64,000 bases of DNA from an uncultured Senegalimassilia sp. (GTDB lineage Bacteria > Actinomycetota > Coriobacteriia > Coriobacteriales > Eggerthellaceae), in the NCBI RefSeq assembly GCF_902464545.1, contig NZ_CABQJR010000007.1, positions 15,461 through 79,460 of the forward strand, written 5' to 3'. Below are positions 8,535-15,851 of the stretch, one piece after another. Below the pieces are notes generated by a model. It ran no database searches. It was not told the DNA's origin and saw only the letters and a list, made by a program, of their open reading frames with translations. Positions within the stretch are counted from its first letter, which is position 1. The number at the start of each line of letters is the position of its first letter. The position numbers and the translations under genes are program-made.

Positions 8535-9068
8535 ATGTCGTCGTTCGATTTCGAAGGCCACATCACCGACATCGTCGATTATCCGAAGCCGGGCGTGGTG
8601 TTCAAGGACATCACCACGTTGTTGAAGGACCCGGACGGCTTCGAGGCCACCATCGATGCCATCGCCGAGCACTTTAAGGATGCGGGCGTGACCAAGGTTG
8701 TCGGCGCCGAGGCCCGAGGCTTTATGATCGGCGCGCCAGTTGCGTATCGTCTGCATGCCGGCTTCGTGCCCGCTCGCAAGCCGGGCAAGCTGCCGCGCGA
8801 GGTGCGCAGCGAAAGCTATGACTTGGAGTACGGAAGCGACGAGCTGCAGATCCACGCCGACGCCATCGACCCTGAAGACGTGGTGCTGATTGTGGACGAC
8901 CTGGTTGCCACGGGCGGCACCGCCGAGGCGCAGGCCAAGCTTATCAAGCAGTTCGGCGCCTCGCTGGCGGGCATGGGCTTCCTCATGGAGCTGGCGTTCT
9001 TGAATCCGCGCCAGGCCATCGCCAAGGTCACCGATGCCGAGGTCTTCTCCCTTGTGCAGGTGCGCTAA
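8535..9068 (+). CDS. apt: Adenine phosphoribosyltransferase
   Basis: A 177-residue type I phosphoribosyltransferase of normal Apt length. It converts adenine and PRPP to AMP plus pyrophosphate in cytoplasmic purine salvage. The PRPP-binding motif VVLIVDDLVATGGTA is at about residues 116-130. The Apt-specific N-terminus YPKPGVVFKDITTLL and the base-contacting GAEARGFMIGAPVAYRL are present, as is RKPGKLPREV of the flexible loop. A GGAAAGGA site precedes ATG 8535, and a TACAAT -10-like element is at about 8497-8502. A strong terminator follows, so it is probably monocistronic. Confidence 0.95.
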   Translation: MSSFDFEGHITDIVDYPKPGVVFKDITTLLKDPDGFEATIDAIAEHFKDAGVTKVVGAEARGFMIGAPVAYRLHAGFVPARKPGKLPREVRSESYDLEYGSDELQIHADAIDPEDVVLIVDDLVATGGTAEAQAKLIKQFGASLAGMGFLMELAFLNPRQAIAKVTDAEVFSLVQVR

Positions 9069-9094
9069 AAGCTAGCACCGTTTCAACAAAGCAA

Positions 9095-9140
9095 GAGGCC
9101 GGGATGCGCAGTTGCTCTGCGCATCCCGGCCTCTGTTTGT
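9095..9140 (+). terminator. Intrinsic terminator after apt
   Basis: A perfect 17-bp stem (9095-9111 with 9117-9133) with a TTGCT loop is followed by TGTTTGTTT. Being near-symmetric, it may also block transcription arriving from the minus-strand pan operon. Confidence 0.9.
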
Positions 9141-9172
9141 TTCCGGCGCCTTCGTCCTTGAGCTTCGAGCCG

Positions 9173-9268
9173 CTTTGGCGACGTAACCCTGACTGTCATT
9201 CCGTCAAAGCACGCTGGCGGTCCGTGCGCTTTGCGCGGACCGCTTCGGGGACGTAGCGCTAAGCGCCC
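9173..9268. repeat. Two copies of a dispersed GGGGACGTAGC-type repeat
   Basis: 9173-9198 (CTTTGGCGACGTAACCCTGA...) and 9243-9268 (CTTCGGGGACGTAGCGCTAA...) resemble each other and, in opposite orientation, the element at 49350-49377. They lie downstream of both apt and panD. This looks like a short interspersed repeat of the genome. Confidence 0.45.
9217..9243 (-). terminator. Hairpin downstream of panD
   Basis: An 8-bp stem (9217-9224 with 9236-9243) with an inner GCGC/GCG pairing lies 40 bp beyond the panD stop on the minus strand. The T-tract is poor, so it is only a candidate terminator. Confidence 0.35.
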
Positions 9269-9283
9269 GATTCTGTCGGCGCG

Positions 9284-9679
9284 CTAGCGATCCATGTCCT
9301 CCAGTCGGCCATGGCGCTCGTAGCGCGTGATGCGCTCGGGGCGGTTGTCGTCGTCGACGAACACCACGCGCGGCGGGTTCGCATCGGCTTCCTCGGGGGT
9401 CATCAGGGCGTAGCACATGATGATCACCTTGTCGCCCACCGAGACGCAGCGAGCGGCGGCGCCGTTGAGGCAGATCATGCCGCTGCCGCGCTGACCTGCG
9501 ATGACATAGGTCTCGAAACGCTGGCCGTTGTTCACGTCGACAATCTGCACCTGCTCGTACTCGCGGATGCCCGCGGCATCCATCAGGTCCTCGTCGACGG
9601 TGATGCTGCCCACGTAGTCAAGCTCGGCCTGGACGACGGTGGCGCGGTGGATCTTGCCCTTCAGCATGGTAGAGAACAC
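9284..9679 (-). CDS. panD: Aspartate 1-decarboxylase precursor
   Basis: A 131-residue pyruvoyl enzyme that makes beta-alanine from L-aspartate for pantothenate synthesis. The self-cleavage site Gly24-Ser25 lies in [10 protein letters not shown], and Ser25 becomes the pyruvoyl group. Lys9 (KGKIHRATV), Tyr22 and the NGAAAR loop are conserved. The C-terminus is slightly extended and charged. It is the last gene of the minus-strand pan operon, 36 nt after panC, with an AAAGGACC-type site upstream. Confidence 0.95.
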   Translation of the reverse strand: MFSTMLKGKIHRATVVQAELDYVGSITVDEDLMDAAGIREYEQVQIVDVNNGQRFETYVIAGQRGSGMICLNGAAARCVSVGDKVIIMCYALMTPEEADANPPRVVFVDDDNRPERITRYERHGRLEDMDR

Positions 9680-9715
9680 GGTTGTTGGTCCTTTCGTAGG
9701 TTTTGAAAATCGAAG

Positions 9716-10564
9716 TTATTCGCCGAAGATGAAGTTGTCGATAAGGCGCGTCTTGCCGATGTAGACGGCCATGGCCACCAGAACCGGGCCATGGACGGTC
9801 TCGACGGGCTTGATGCCGTCCCACGACACCATCTCGACGTAGTCGATGCGCGCCAGGGGCTCGGCCTCGATAAGCTGCTTCATGGCGTCGAGCACCGTGG
9901 CGGCGGAGCGCTCGCCGGCTTCCATCAGGCGCTGGCCCTCGGCCACGGCGCGCGAGAGCACGAGCGCGGCTGCGCGCTCTTCAGCGGACAGGTAGGTGTT
10001 GCGCGAGCTTTTCGCCAGACCGTCCTCCTCGCGCACGATGGGGCAGCCCACAACCTGCACGTTCATGTTCAGGTCGCGCACCATGCGGCGGATGACGGCC
10101 AGCTGCTGGGCGTCCTTCTGGCCGAAGTAGGCGCGGTCGGCCTGGGAGATGTTCATCAGCTTGTTAACTACGGTGCACACGCCGCGGAAGTGCGTCGGGC
10201 GCGTCTTGCCGCACAGCTCGGCGGTGATGCCCTCGACGTTGACGTAGGTGCACGCATCGGGGAAGTACAGGTCGGCGGGCTCGGGATGGAACGCCAGCGT
10301 GGCGCCGGCTCCCTCGATCAGGCGCTTGTCGGCCTCGAAATCGCGCGGGTAGGTTTCCAGGTCCTCGCCCGGGGCGAACTGGATGGGGTTGACGAACACG
10401 CTGACCATGACGCGGTCGTTCTCGGCGACGGCGCGCTTGATCAGGCTCTCGTGGCCCTCGTGCAGGTAGCCCATGGTGGGCACGAGGCCCACGGTCAGGC
10501 CCTGCGTCTTCCACTCGCTGATAACCTGTTTAGCCTGTTCAGGGGTAGTGGCAACGGTAAGCAT
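9716..10564 (-). CDS. panC: Pantothenate synthetase (pantoate-beta-alanine ligase)
   Basis: A 282-residue ligase joining pantoate and beta-alanine with ATP. The nucleotidyl-transfer motifs are clear: VPTMGYLHEGHESLI (HIGH-type), VFVNPIQFAPGEDLETYPRD for pantoate binding, YFGQKDAQQLAVIRRMV and a KMSKS-like LAKSSRNTYLS. ATG 10564 is used: it begins the conserved MLTVATTPEQA and has an AAAGGA site, while the upstream open frame is not conserved-looking. It is preceded by a 237-bp gap after panB and followed by panD, and acts in the cytoplasm. Confidence 0.95.
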   Translation of the reverse strand: MLTVATTPEQAKQVISEWKTQGLTVGLVPTMGYLHEGHESLIKRAVAENDRVMVSVFVNPIQFAPGEDLETYPRDFEADKRLIEGAGATLAFHPEPADLYFPDACTYVNVEGITAELCGKTRPTHFRGVCTVVNKLMNISQADRAYFGQKDAQQLAVIRRMVRDLNMNVQVVGCPIVREEDGLAKSSRNTYLSAEERAAALVLSRAVAEGQRLMEAGERSAATVLDAMKQLIEAEPLARIDYVEMVSWDGIKPVETVHGPVLVAMAVYIGKTRLIDNFIFGE

Positions 10565-10753
10565 CTTAGTAGGTTTCCTTTCGGGTTCGGTAAATCGTGA
10601 GACGGCGGGAGTCGAGGTGCCGTGGACGCAGCACATCTGGGCGCTTCGACGCGCGGCCTGTCGTGTTAGGGCCCTGAACGACTCGCGGCGCATCCGGCCG
10701 CGTCGGCGTTCGTCGCGCCGCGGGATGCAGGGTGTCTGCGAATCGTTTGGGAA

Positions 10754-10793
10754 GGCGGGCGCGGCGGGGCATCTCGGCCGCGCCGCGCCCGCC
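10754..10793 (-). terminator. GC-rich hairpin between panB and panC
   Basis: A perfect 13-bp GC stem (10754-10766 with 10781-10793) begins 9 bp after the panB stop on the minus strand. Without a T-run it may be a processing or attenuation structure that lowers panC and panD expression relative to panB. I see no gene in the rest of the 237-bp gap. Confidence 0.45.
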
Positions 10794-10801
10794 GGTTATG
10801 G

Positions 10802-11629
10802 CTAGTACAGCTTCTCGAGCACTTCGTCGTCGATCTTGAACGTGTGCTCGGCGGAGGGGAAGGAACCCTCGCGCACCTCGCTGATGTAGCTGGCGAAGCC
10901 GTCGCGCATGGCCTCGCCCACGTTTGCGAAGCGCTTGACGAACTTCGGGCAGAAGTCGCTGAACATGCCCAGCATGTCCTGGTAGACGAGGATCTGGCCG
11001 TCGCAGCCGGCGCCGGCGCCGATGCCGATGGTGGGGACGCCCACTTCCTTGGTGACCAGGGCGGCAAGCTTGGCGGGCACGGCCTCGAGCACGATGGCGA
11101 ACGCGCCGGCGGCCTCGAGCGCCTTCGCGTCGGAAATCAGCTTGCGGGCAGCTGCCTCGCTTTTGCCCTGCACCTTGAAGCCGCCGAACGCGTTGATGGA
11201 CTGCGGCGTCAGGCCCAGGTGCCCCATGACGGGGATGCCGGCGGCCACCATGGCGGCAACCTGCGGGCACACCTCTTCGCCGCCTTCCAGCTTCACGCAG
11301 TTCGCGCGGCCTTCCTTGAGCAGGCGGCCGGCGTTGCGAACGGCGTCGGGCACGCTGACCTCGTAGGACAGAAACGGCATGTCGCAGACGATCAGCGCGT
11401 TCTTGGCGCCGCGGGCGACGGCGGCGCTGTGGTGGATCATGTCCTCAACGGTCACGGACAGGGTGTCCTCGTAACCGAGCACCACGTTGCCCAGCGAGTC
11501 GCCGATGAGGATGCCGTCGATGCCGGCCTCGTCCTCGAGCTTGGCGGTGGAATAGTCATAGGCCGTGAGCATGGCGAGCTTGCGGCCCTCGGCCTTGGCC
11601 TGGGCGAACGTTGCCACGGTGTTCTTCAT
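10802..11629 (-). CDS. panB: Ketopantoate hydroxymethyltransferase
   Basis: A 275-residue TIM-barrel enzyme that forms ketopantoate from 2-ketoisovalerate and methylenetetrahydrofolate. Metal and substrate motifs are intact: [73 protein letters not shown] and [21 protein letters not shown]. Length is normal. A GGAGAAAGA-type site precedes the start. It sits 18 nt downstream of the DUF2520 reductase gene, so the two are co-transcribed. Confidence 0.95.
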   Translation of the reverse strand: MKNTVATFAQAKAEGRKLAMLTAYDYSTAKLEDEAGIDGILIGDSLGNVVLGYEDTLSVTVEDMIHHSAAVARGAKNALIVCDMPFLSYEVSVPDAVRNAGRLLKEGRANCVKLEGGEEVCPQVAAMVAAGIPVMGHLGLTPQSINAFGGFKVQGKSEAAARKLISDAKALEAAGAFAIVLEAVPAKLAALVTKEVGVPTIGIGAGAGCDGQILVYQDMLGMFSDFCPKFVKRFANVGEAMRDGFASYISEVREGSFPSAEHTFKIDDEVLEKLY

Positions 11630-11647
11630 GGGTCTTTCTCCTTCGCT

Positions 11648-12580
11648 TTACCTGCGGGTTTGTGCTGATTCCAGCAGATTCCTCATCGGGGCGTGATCGC
11701 GCTCGGGGTGGCGCCGCGCAGCAAGTTCGCAAACGGAAAGCGACAGCGTGGCGTAGGTTTCGCGCGCCTGCCCGTCCAATGCGGCCAGATGCTTGCGCAC
11801 CGTTTCAAGGTCGTTGCGCTCGATAGGGCCGGACAGGGCGTTTTGCGGGCCCTTTTGCGCGATGGCGGCGCAATTGCCGGTGAACAGGGGGCCGGCTGCC
11901 TGCAGGGCCTGCTCGGGCGTGAACCCGCAGCCCTCCAAGATGCCCAACCCCTCGGAGGCAAGGCCGCACACCAGATTGCTCAGGAACACCGCCGCGGCGT
12001 GGTAGCGCACCTTTGCGTCGGCCGCGATGGTGCAGTGCGGATTGCCCGCCGCATCCAGCAGCGCGCCCGCCGCGTCGACCGCGGCCTGGTCGCCTTCAAG
12101 CGTGAAGAACATGCCGGCAAGGCGATCGGGCGCATCGGCGCTGGTCGGGACGTCGGGCACGGCGCACAGCGGGTGAACGCTCGCGCAGGCTGCCCCGGCT
12201 TTTCGGCATGCGTCGAGCTCTTCGGAGGTCAGCGCGCCGCTTGCGTGGCACACCAGTTTTCCGGAAAGGCCGCCTGCCGGCGTGCTCGCCGCGGCGTCGG
12301 CCAGCTGGCCTGCCGCTTCGGCGATGGCGCCATCGGGCACGGTTATGAAGATGAGGTCCGTGGAATCAAGAAGCGCTTGCAGCGAGGAAAAGGAAACGGA
12401 ATGCGTGCACTGCGATGCCCAAAGCGCCGCCTTTTGCGTGCGGCTTGCATAGCCTGAGACCTTCGAACCGTGTTCGAACAGATGCGTTCCCAGGGCGAAC
12501 CCGATTTTGCCGGCTCCCACGAACCCCACGCGCAAGCGCGCGTCACGTTCTGCGGGGCACGAACCAACCGATGCGGTCAC
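11648..12580 (-). CDS. Rossmann-like/DUF2520 protein, probable PanG-type ketopantoate reductase
   Basis: A 310-residue NAD(P)-binding protein. RVGFVGAGKIGFALG at about residues 17-31 is the dinucleotide motif, SGYASRT ends the second strand, ITVPDGAI and HASGALTSEEL follow, and the C-terminal DUF2520 helical domain carries AVFLSNLVCGLASEGLGILE. A Rossmann/DUF2520 protein called PanG has been described as a ketopantoate reductase in Francisella, and no panE or ilvC is seen here. As first gene of a panG-B-C-D operon it would supply pantoate for PanC. This role is inferred from family plus context; substrate specificity is not visible. The reading frame upstream of residue 15 is not conserved, so the true start could be slightly internal. 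Confidence 0.75.
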   Translation of the reverse strand: MTASVGSCPAERDARLRVGFVGAGKIGFALGTHLFEHGSKVSGYASRTQKAALWASQCTHSVSFSSLQALLDSTDLIFITVPDGAIAEAAGQLADAAASTPAGGLSGKLVCHASGALTSEELDACRKAGAACASVHPLCAVPDVPTSADAPDRLAGMFFTLEGDQAAVDAAGALLDAAGNPHCTIAADAKVRYHAAAVFLSNLVCGLASEGLGILEGCGFTPEQALQAAGPLFTGNCAAIAQKGPQNALSGPIERNDLETVRKHLAALDGQARETYATLSLSVCELAARRHPERDHAPMRNLLESAQTRR

Positions 12581-12771
12581 GTCAGTGCCTTTCGTTTCTT
12601 TGCTGCGAGGCTGGATGCCTGGACTTGTTCCGGGTCACCCGCGCTCCTTTACGAGGGGGCAGTATACGCCGTGGCGAAGCGCCGATGCAAGCATCGTGGG
12701 CATTCGATTCCGAATCCAAATGAAAGGCACGCAAACGCATGAAGTTGGACTATAGTTCGGGTTGTATTCAA

Positions 12772-12803
12772 CCGAGAATAGCTTGCCGAAGGCAAGCTCT
12801 CGG
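12772..12803 (+). promoter_or_regulatory. Nested hairpin in the moeA leader, candidate RNA regulator
   Basis: Two stacked stems (12772-12777 with 12798-12803, and 12781-12787 with 12791-12797) lie about 120-150 nt before the moeA-like start. The rest of the 12804-12920 leader is very GC-rich and ends in a GGGAAAGAGGCGGCC ribosome-binding segment. A TATAGT -10-like element is at 12751-12756. A molybdenum-cofactor riboswitch is a reasonable hypothesis for a moeA leader, but I could not match its consensus by eye. The remainder of 12581-12771, upstream of the divergent pan operon, shows no gene. Confidence 0.35.
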
Positions 12804-12920
12804 CGTAGGCAGGTGACGCGCGCTGCGTCTCGTCGTCATCCGGGCGGTCGGGTGCCGGGTGGCGGGTTGCGTGCGCGCAATGTGCCGGCTTCGCGCTGAG
12901 CATCAGGGAAAGAGGCGGCC

Positions 12921-14315
12921 ATGAGGGACCATTCGCAACATATACAGCTGTCGCGCGAGGAGGCGGTTGCGGCGACGTTGGCGGCGTTGGACGCGCTGCC
13001 GGAGGGTTTCGGCTGGCGCGGCGTGCAGGCGCAGGCAAAAGGCGCCGATGCCGGGAAATTCCATGCGCGTGAGGTTGCGCGCAAGCTGGTGGAGCGCGTT
13101 TCCCTGGCGGAATCGGTAGGGCGCGTGCTGGCGTATGACGTATGCGCCGTGAACGACATGCCCAGCGCGCTCACCTGCGCCATGGATTCCATCGCGCTGC
13201 ACTGGTCCGATTTTGCCGACCTGGCAGATGGCGAAGTGCCCGACACCAGCGCGTGGGTGCGCGGCCGGGACTGGGAGTTCGCCAACACCGGTGTTGCCAT
13301 GCCGGAAGGGTTCGACACGGCCATCGTCATCGAGCATGCGCAGGTTTCCGCAGATGAGCAGCATGTGGCCATCGACGCGGCGCCGTCGAAGCCCGGCGCG
13401 GGCACGCGTCCGGTGGGCAGCACCATGCGTCGCGGCGACGTGCTGGGCCGCGCCGGCAAGCTGATCACGCCCGACCTGGCGGCTCGCATGGGTTCGGGCA
13501 ACAACGGGTCGGTGCCGGTGGTGCGCCGCCCGCGCGTGGCGTTCATCCCCACGGGCAACGAGCTGGTGGCCCCCGGCGTGCCCTTCGACCCCGAGCGTGC
13601 CGCATCCTTCGCCGCCCGCGGGCGCAACTTCGAGACGAACAGCGTGCTCGTGAAGGCGAAATGCGAGCAGTGGGGCGGGCGTTTCGTCCCGTTCGATATC
13701 GTTCCCGACCGCCGCGACGCCATCGAGGAGGCCATCGCGCAAGCCGTCGAGCAGGCCGACATCGTGGTGCTCAACGCCGGGTCCTCGAAGGGAAGCGACG
13801 ACTGGTCTTGCGAGGTCATGGAGCAGATGGGGCAGATGATCTGCCATCAGACGAACCACGGCCCGGGGCACCATTCCAGCTTTGCAATCGTCGACGGCAC
13901 GCCCATTGTGGGCATCTCGGGCCCCAGCGCCGGTGCGTCGTTCACGCTGAACTTCTACCTGCGTCCGCTCATGCGCGCGTTCTCGGGCCTGGATCCCGAG
14001 GTGCCGCGCACGCCCATGGTGCTGGCTGAGGCGTTCCCGGCGGGTGGGCACGGTCCGAAGGGGCATGGCGGCCCGGTCCGCGGCGAGGACAGGCCCGCGG
14101 AGCATCCGGCGCACAAGCCCGGCGAGCCCGAGTTCTTCGGCATCAAGCTGCTGCGCGCCGAGCATGCCGAGGACGGCACGCTGCGCGCTTGGCCCGTGCC
14201 CGGGCGCCCCGGCAGCCCGGAGAGCTTCGAGGCCAACGCCTATTACATGTTGCCCAACGGTCCGGGCATCGAGGCCCCCAAGCCCGGCGATGTGATCTGG
14301 GCAGAGTGGAGGTAG
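12921..14315 (+). CDS. MoeA-like molybdopterin molybdotransferase
   Basis: A 464-residue MoeA-family protein that would insert molybdate (or tungstate) into molybdopterin. Present are the N-terminal domain with LAESVGRVLAYDVCAVNDMP, GSTMRRGDVLGRAGKLI typical of domain II, and the MoCF-binding domain with RPRVAFIPTGNELV. The usual GGVS-G-D motif is replaced by NAGSSKGSDDW, and the later motif reads GISGPSAGASFTLNFYLRPL. It is therefore a variant type, often seen in anaerobes with many molybdenum enzymes. A Gly/His-rich insert (GGHGPKGHGGPVRGEDR) lies near residue 380. It fits the molybdopterin oxidoreductase operon at 52 kb. Confidence 0.85.
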   Translation: MRDHSQHIQLSREEAVAATLAALDALPEGFGWRGVQAQAKGADAGKFHAREVARKLVERVSLAESVGRVLAYDVCAVNDMPSALTCAMDSIALHWSDFADLADGEVPDTSAWVRGRDWEFANTGVAMPEGFDTAIVIEHAQVSADEQHVAIDAAPSKPGAGTRPVGSTMRRGDVLGRAGKLITPDLAARMGSGNNGSVPVVRRPRVAFIPTGNELVAPGVPFDPERAASFAARGRNFETNSVLVKAKCEQWGGRFVPFDIVPDRRDAIEEAIAQAVEQADIVVLNAGSSKGSDDWSCEVMEQMGQMICHQTNHGPGHHSSFAIVDGTPIVGISGPSAGASFTLNFYLRPLMRAFSGLDPEVPRTPMVLAEAFPAGGHGPKGHGGPVRGEDRPAEHPAHKPGEPEFFGIKLLRAEHAEDGTLRAWPVPGRPGSPESFEANAYYMLPNGPGIEAPKPGDVIWAEWR

Positions 14316-14340
14316 AGGCCGGCAACTAGCAACCTGAGCA

Positions 14341-14373
14341 GCGGGCGGCCACGCATGGCGTGTGGCCGCCCGC
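14341..14373 (+). terminator. Hairpin after the moeA-like gene
   Basis: A 12-bp perfect GC stem (14341-14352 with 14362-14373) lies 25 nt after the stop codon. No T-run follows. Confidence 0.55.
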
Positions 14374-14406
14374 GCATGTAAGAGCGAAAATACGTTCTGC
14401 TTTCGC

Positions 14407-14436
14407 TTGCACGAACATCTGTGCGTGTGCTAGAAT
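14407..14436 (+). promoter_or_regulatory. Promoter of the second leader and toxin-antitoxin-like pair
   Basis: -35 TTGCAC (14407-14412), 18-nt spacer and -10 TAGAAT (14431-14436). Transcription would start near 14443, about 5 nt before the leader element, the same arrangement as at 477-513. Confidence 0.65.
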
Positions 14437-14447
14437 CCTTGCATCAC

Positions 14448-14549
14448 ATGAGCCAGTGCAGATGCTTTCCCCTTCGGGCGTTGTGCCTGCGGGAATGTCG
14501 TGGCCGGCATCCGTTTCCGGGATGCCCTTTCCTCTTCTGTAAGATCCTC
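14448..14549 (+). ncRNA. Candidate structured leader element, copy A
   Basis: This 102-nt element shares the 5' ATGAGCCAGTGC (14448-14459) plus ATGCT block and the 3' AAGATCCTC block (14541-14549) with copy B at 513-599. A 7-bp hairpin (14506-14512 with 14520-14526) occupies the same position as the unrelated-sequence hairpin in copy B. The ATG at 14448 also opens a 45-codon Cys-rich frame ending at 14585, beginning MSQCRC and containing KIL, as copy B does. So both a structured RNA and a leaderless leader peptide remain possible. Confidence 0.45.
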
Positions 14550-14564
14550 GAAACCACGGAATGC

Positions 14565-14604
14565 AACGATAGTTTTCGCAGGTAAAGCCTGTTAGAATAT
14601 CGTT
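14565..14604 (+). promoter_or_regulatory. Palindromic operator with internal promoter before the toxin-antitoxin pair
   Basis: AACGATA (14565-14571) and TATCGTT (14598-14604) form an inverted repeat around a TAGAAT -10-like element (14593-14598). This is a typical place for autorepression by the antitoxin, about 20-60 bp before the toxin start. Confidence 0.4.
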
Positions 14605-14624
14605 GTACGAAATTCGAGGAATTA

Positions 14625-14891
14625 ATGGATGACGTACAGATAGATGCGCATGCTTTCAAGCATGGCGTCACAAGCGATGAGATCTTGCAAGTATGGAACA
14701 GCATCGTGGCCATGAGACTCAGAACGGCACCATGCGAGGAAACGATCGTCGCAATCGGCCTTTCGGCAAAGGGCGAGGCCATCGAATTGGTTGCCTCGCT
14801 GAAATGGCAAGGTGTCCTTGTCTATCATGCGATGAAGCCGCCTACTGAAAAGGTCTTAAAGGAACTGGGGCTTGTAAGGAGGAAGCGATGA
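14625..14891 (+). CDS. BrnT/DUF4258-like putative toxin
   Basis: An 88-residue basic protein with the layout of small RelE/BrnT-like toxins: HAFKHGVTSDEILQVW near the start, IVAIGLSAKGEAIELVASL as central strands, and VYHAMKPPTEKVLKELGL before a basic tail. The YHAM-P-T-K motif recurs in the dead gene at 38291-38515. Its stop overlaps the start of the ribbon-helix-helix-like gene (ATGA), a classic coupled toxin-antitoxin arrangement. mRNA cleavage is the usual activity in this superfamily, but no catalytic residue can be assigned with confidence. A weak GAGGAA site precedes the ATG. Confidence 0.65.
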   Translation: MDDVQIDAHAFKHGVTSDEILQVWNSIVAMRLRTAPCEETIVAIGLSAKGEAIELVASLKWQGVLVYHAMKPPTEKVLKELGLVRRKR

Positions 14892-15196
14892 CGGTGGTAA
14901 CTGCTGAAGAAGTTGAAAAGCGGTTCGGATACACTCCTGAACAACTCGACAAGATGGAAGCTGATGCAACGGCGGGCGTTTTCCATGGCGAGCCCAGCGG
15001 TCCTGTTGTATATGCGCCGGGTTACGGTCCCGGCCGCCCTCTTATGTTCGATGAGGAAATGAAGCAGGTGGGGTTTAAGGAGCCGGTGAATAAAATCCTG
15101 CTCATTGATATTCGTGCGGCGCAGCTGGGAATGAAGCGGTCGGAATATCTTCGCCATCTGGTAGATGAGGACTTGAAGCTTGCTGGCATCGCGTAG
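14888..15196 (+). CDS. Ribbon-helix-helix-like antitoxin
   Basis: A 102-residue protein overlapping the putative toxin by 4 bp. The N-terminal half (TAEEVEKRFGYTPEQLDKME, then GVFHGEPSGPVVYAPG) is a linker region often seen in actinobacterial antitoxins. The C-terminal part NKILLIDIRAAQLGMKRSEY, followed by LRHLVDEDL, has the strand-helix-helix pattern of MetJ/Arc DNA-binding antitoxins. It probably neutralises the upstream protein and represses the promoter through the palindrome at 14565-14604. Confidence 0.7.
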   Translation: MTVVTAEEVEKRFGYTPEQLDKMEADATAGVFHGEPSGPVVYAPGYGPGRPLMFDEEMKQVGFKEPVNKILLIDIRAAQLGMKRSEYLRHLVDEDLKLAGIA

Positions 15197-15340
15197 CGGT
15201 CAGCGTCGCGATGGGGCTGGGTTCCGTGTCTATCGAATCGCTGTCGCCTGAGGGTTCGCGGCCTGATGGGCGGGCTTGTTTGCTATCATAGCCAAGTTAA
15301 CGGTCTAACCGCTTTCAGCGTGCGTGGAGCTGGGTTGCGC

Positions 15341-15458
15341 CGGCTTTCCCGGCGTGTCCGCGGGTGTCGCCATCGTGTCGGCTTCCCCCGGGCGCGTCCG
15401 CAAGTGTCGCGATTGCGGTGGCTTCCCCGGGCGCGTCCGCAGGCGTCGCGATTGCGGT
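15341..15458 (+). repeat. Three tandem copies of a 38-41-bp GC-rich unit upstream of gatC
   Basis: Copies lie at 15341-15378 (most diverged), 15379-15419 and 15420-15458, each built on GGCTTCCCCGGGCGCGTCCG followed by CARGYGTCGCGATTGCGGT. They sit in the long 5' region of the gat operon, 80-200 bp before gatC. A TATCAT -10-like element is at about 15282-15287. The rest of 15197-15539 shows no gene. Confidence 0.7.
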
Positions 15459-15539
15459 GGCGGCAATCGGATGTGGGGTGGTCGTCGTTTTGCAGCGTAG
15501 CCGCTAACACGTGCGTTGGAATCGAAAGGAAAGAAACCA

Positions 15540-15851
15540 ATGACCCAATACCTTACCGAGCGCGAGGTCCGCGGAATCGCGGAATACGCGCGCATCGGCC
15601 TTTCCGGGGAGGAGCTCTCCGAGATGACGGTCGATCTGAACAACATCATTGAAACGCTGCAGTCCATCAAGCAGCTGGACCTCGAGGGCGTGGAGCCTAC
15701 GTTCCATCCCATCGGAAGCCTGTCCAACGTCATGCGCGAGGACGTGGAAACCGAATCGTTCACGCAGCAGGTTGCGCTTGAGAACGCGCCGAAGCAGCAG
15801 GACGGCAGCTTCTTGATCCCGTCCATCCTGGGCGAAGGGGGCGATGCGTAA
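15540..15851 (+). CDS. gatC: Asp-tRNA(Asn)/Glu-tRNA(Gln) amidotransferase subunit C
   Basis: A 103-residue GatC, the small belt-like subunit that stabilises GatA-GatB. LTEREVRGIAEYARIGLSGE and DLNNIIETLQSIKQLDLEGVEPT are the family signature, and the C-terminal MREDVETESFTQQVALENAP wraps the partners. ATG 15540 has an AAAGGA site. Its TAA overlaps the gatA ATG (TAATG), indicating translational coupling. Confidence 0.95.
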   Translation: MTQYLTEREVRGIAEYARIGLSGEELSEMTVDLNNIIETLQSIKQLDLEGVEPTFHPIGSLSNVMREDVETESFTQQVALENAPKQQDGSFLIPSILGEGGDA

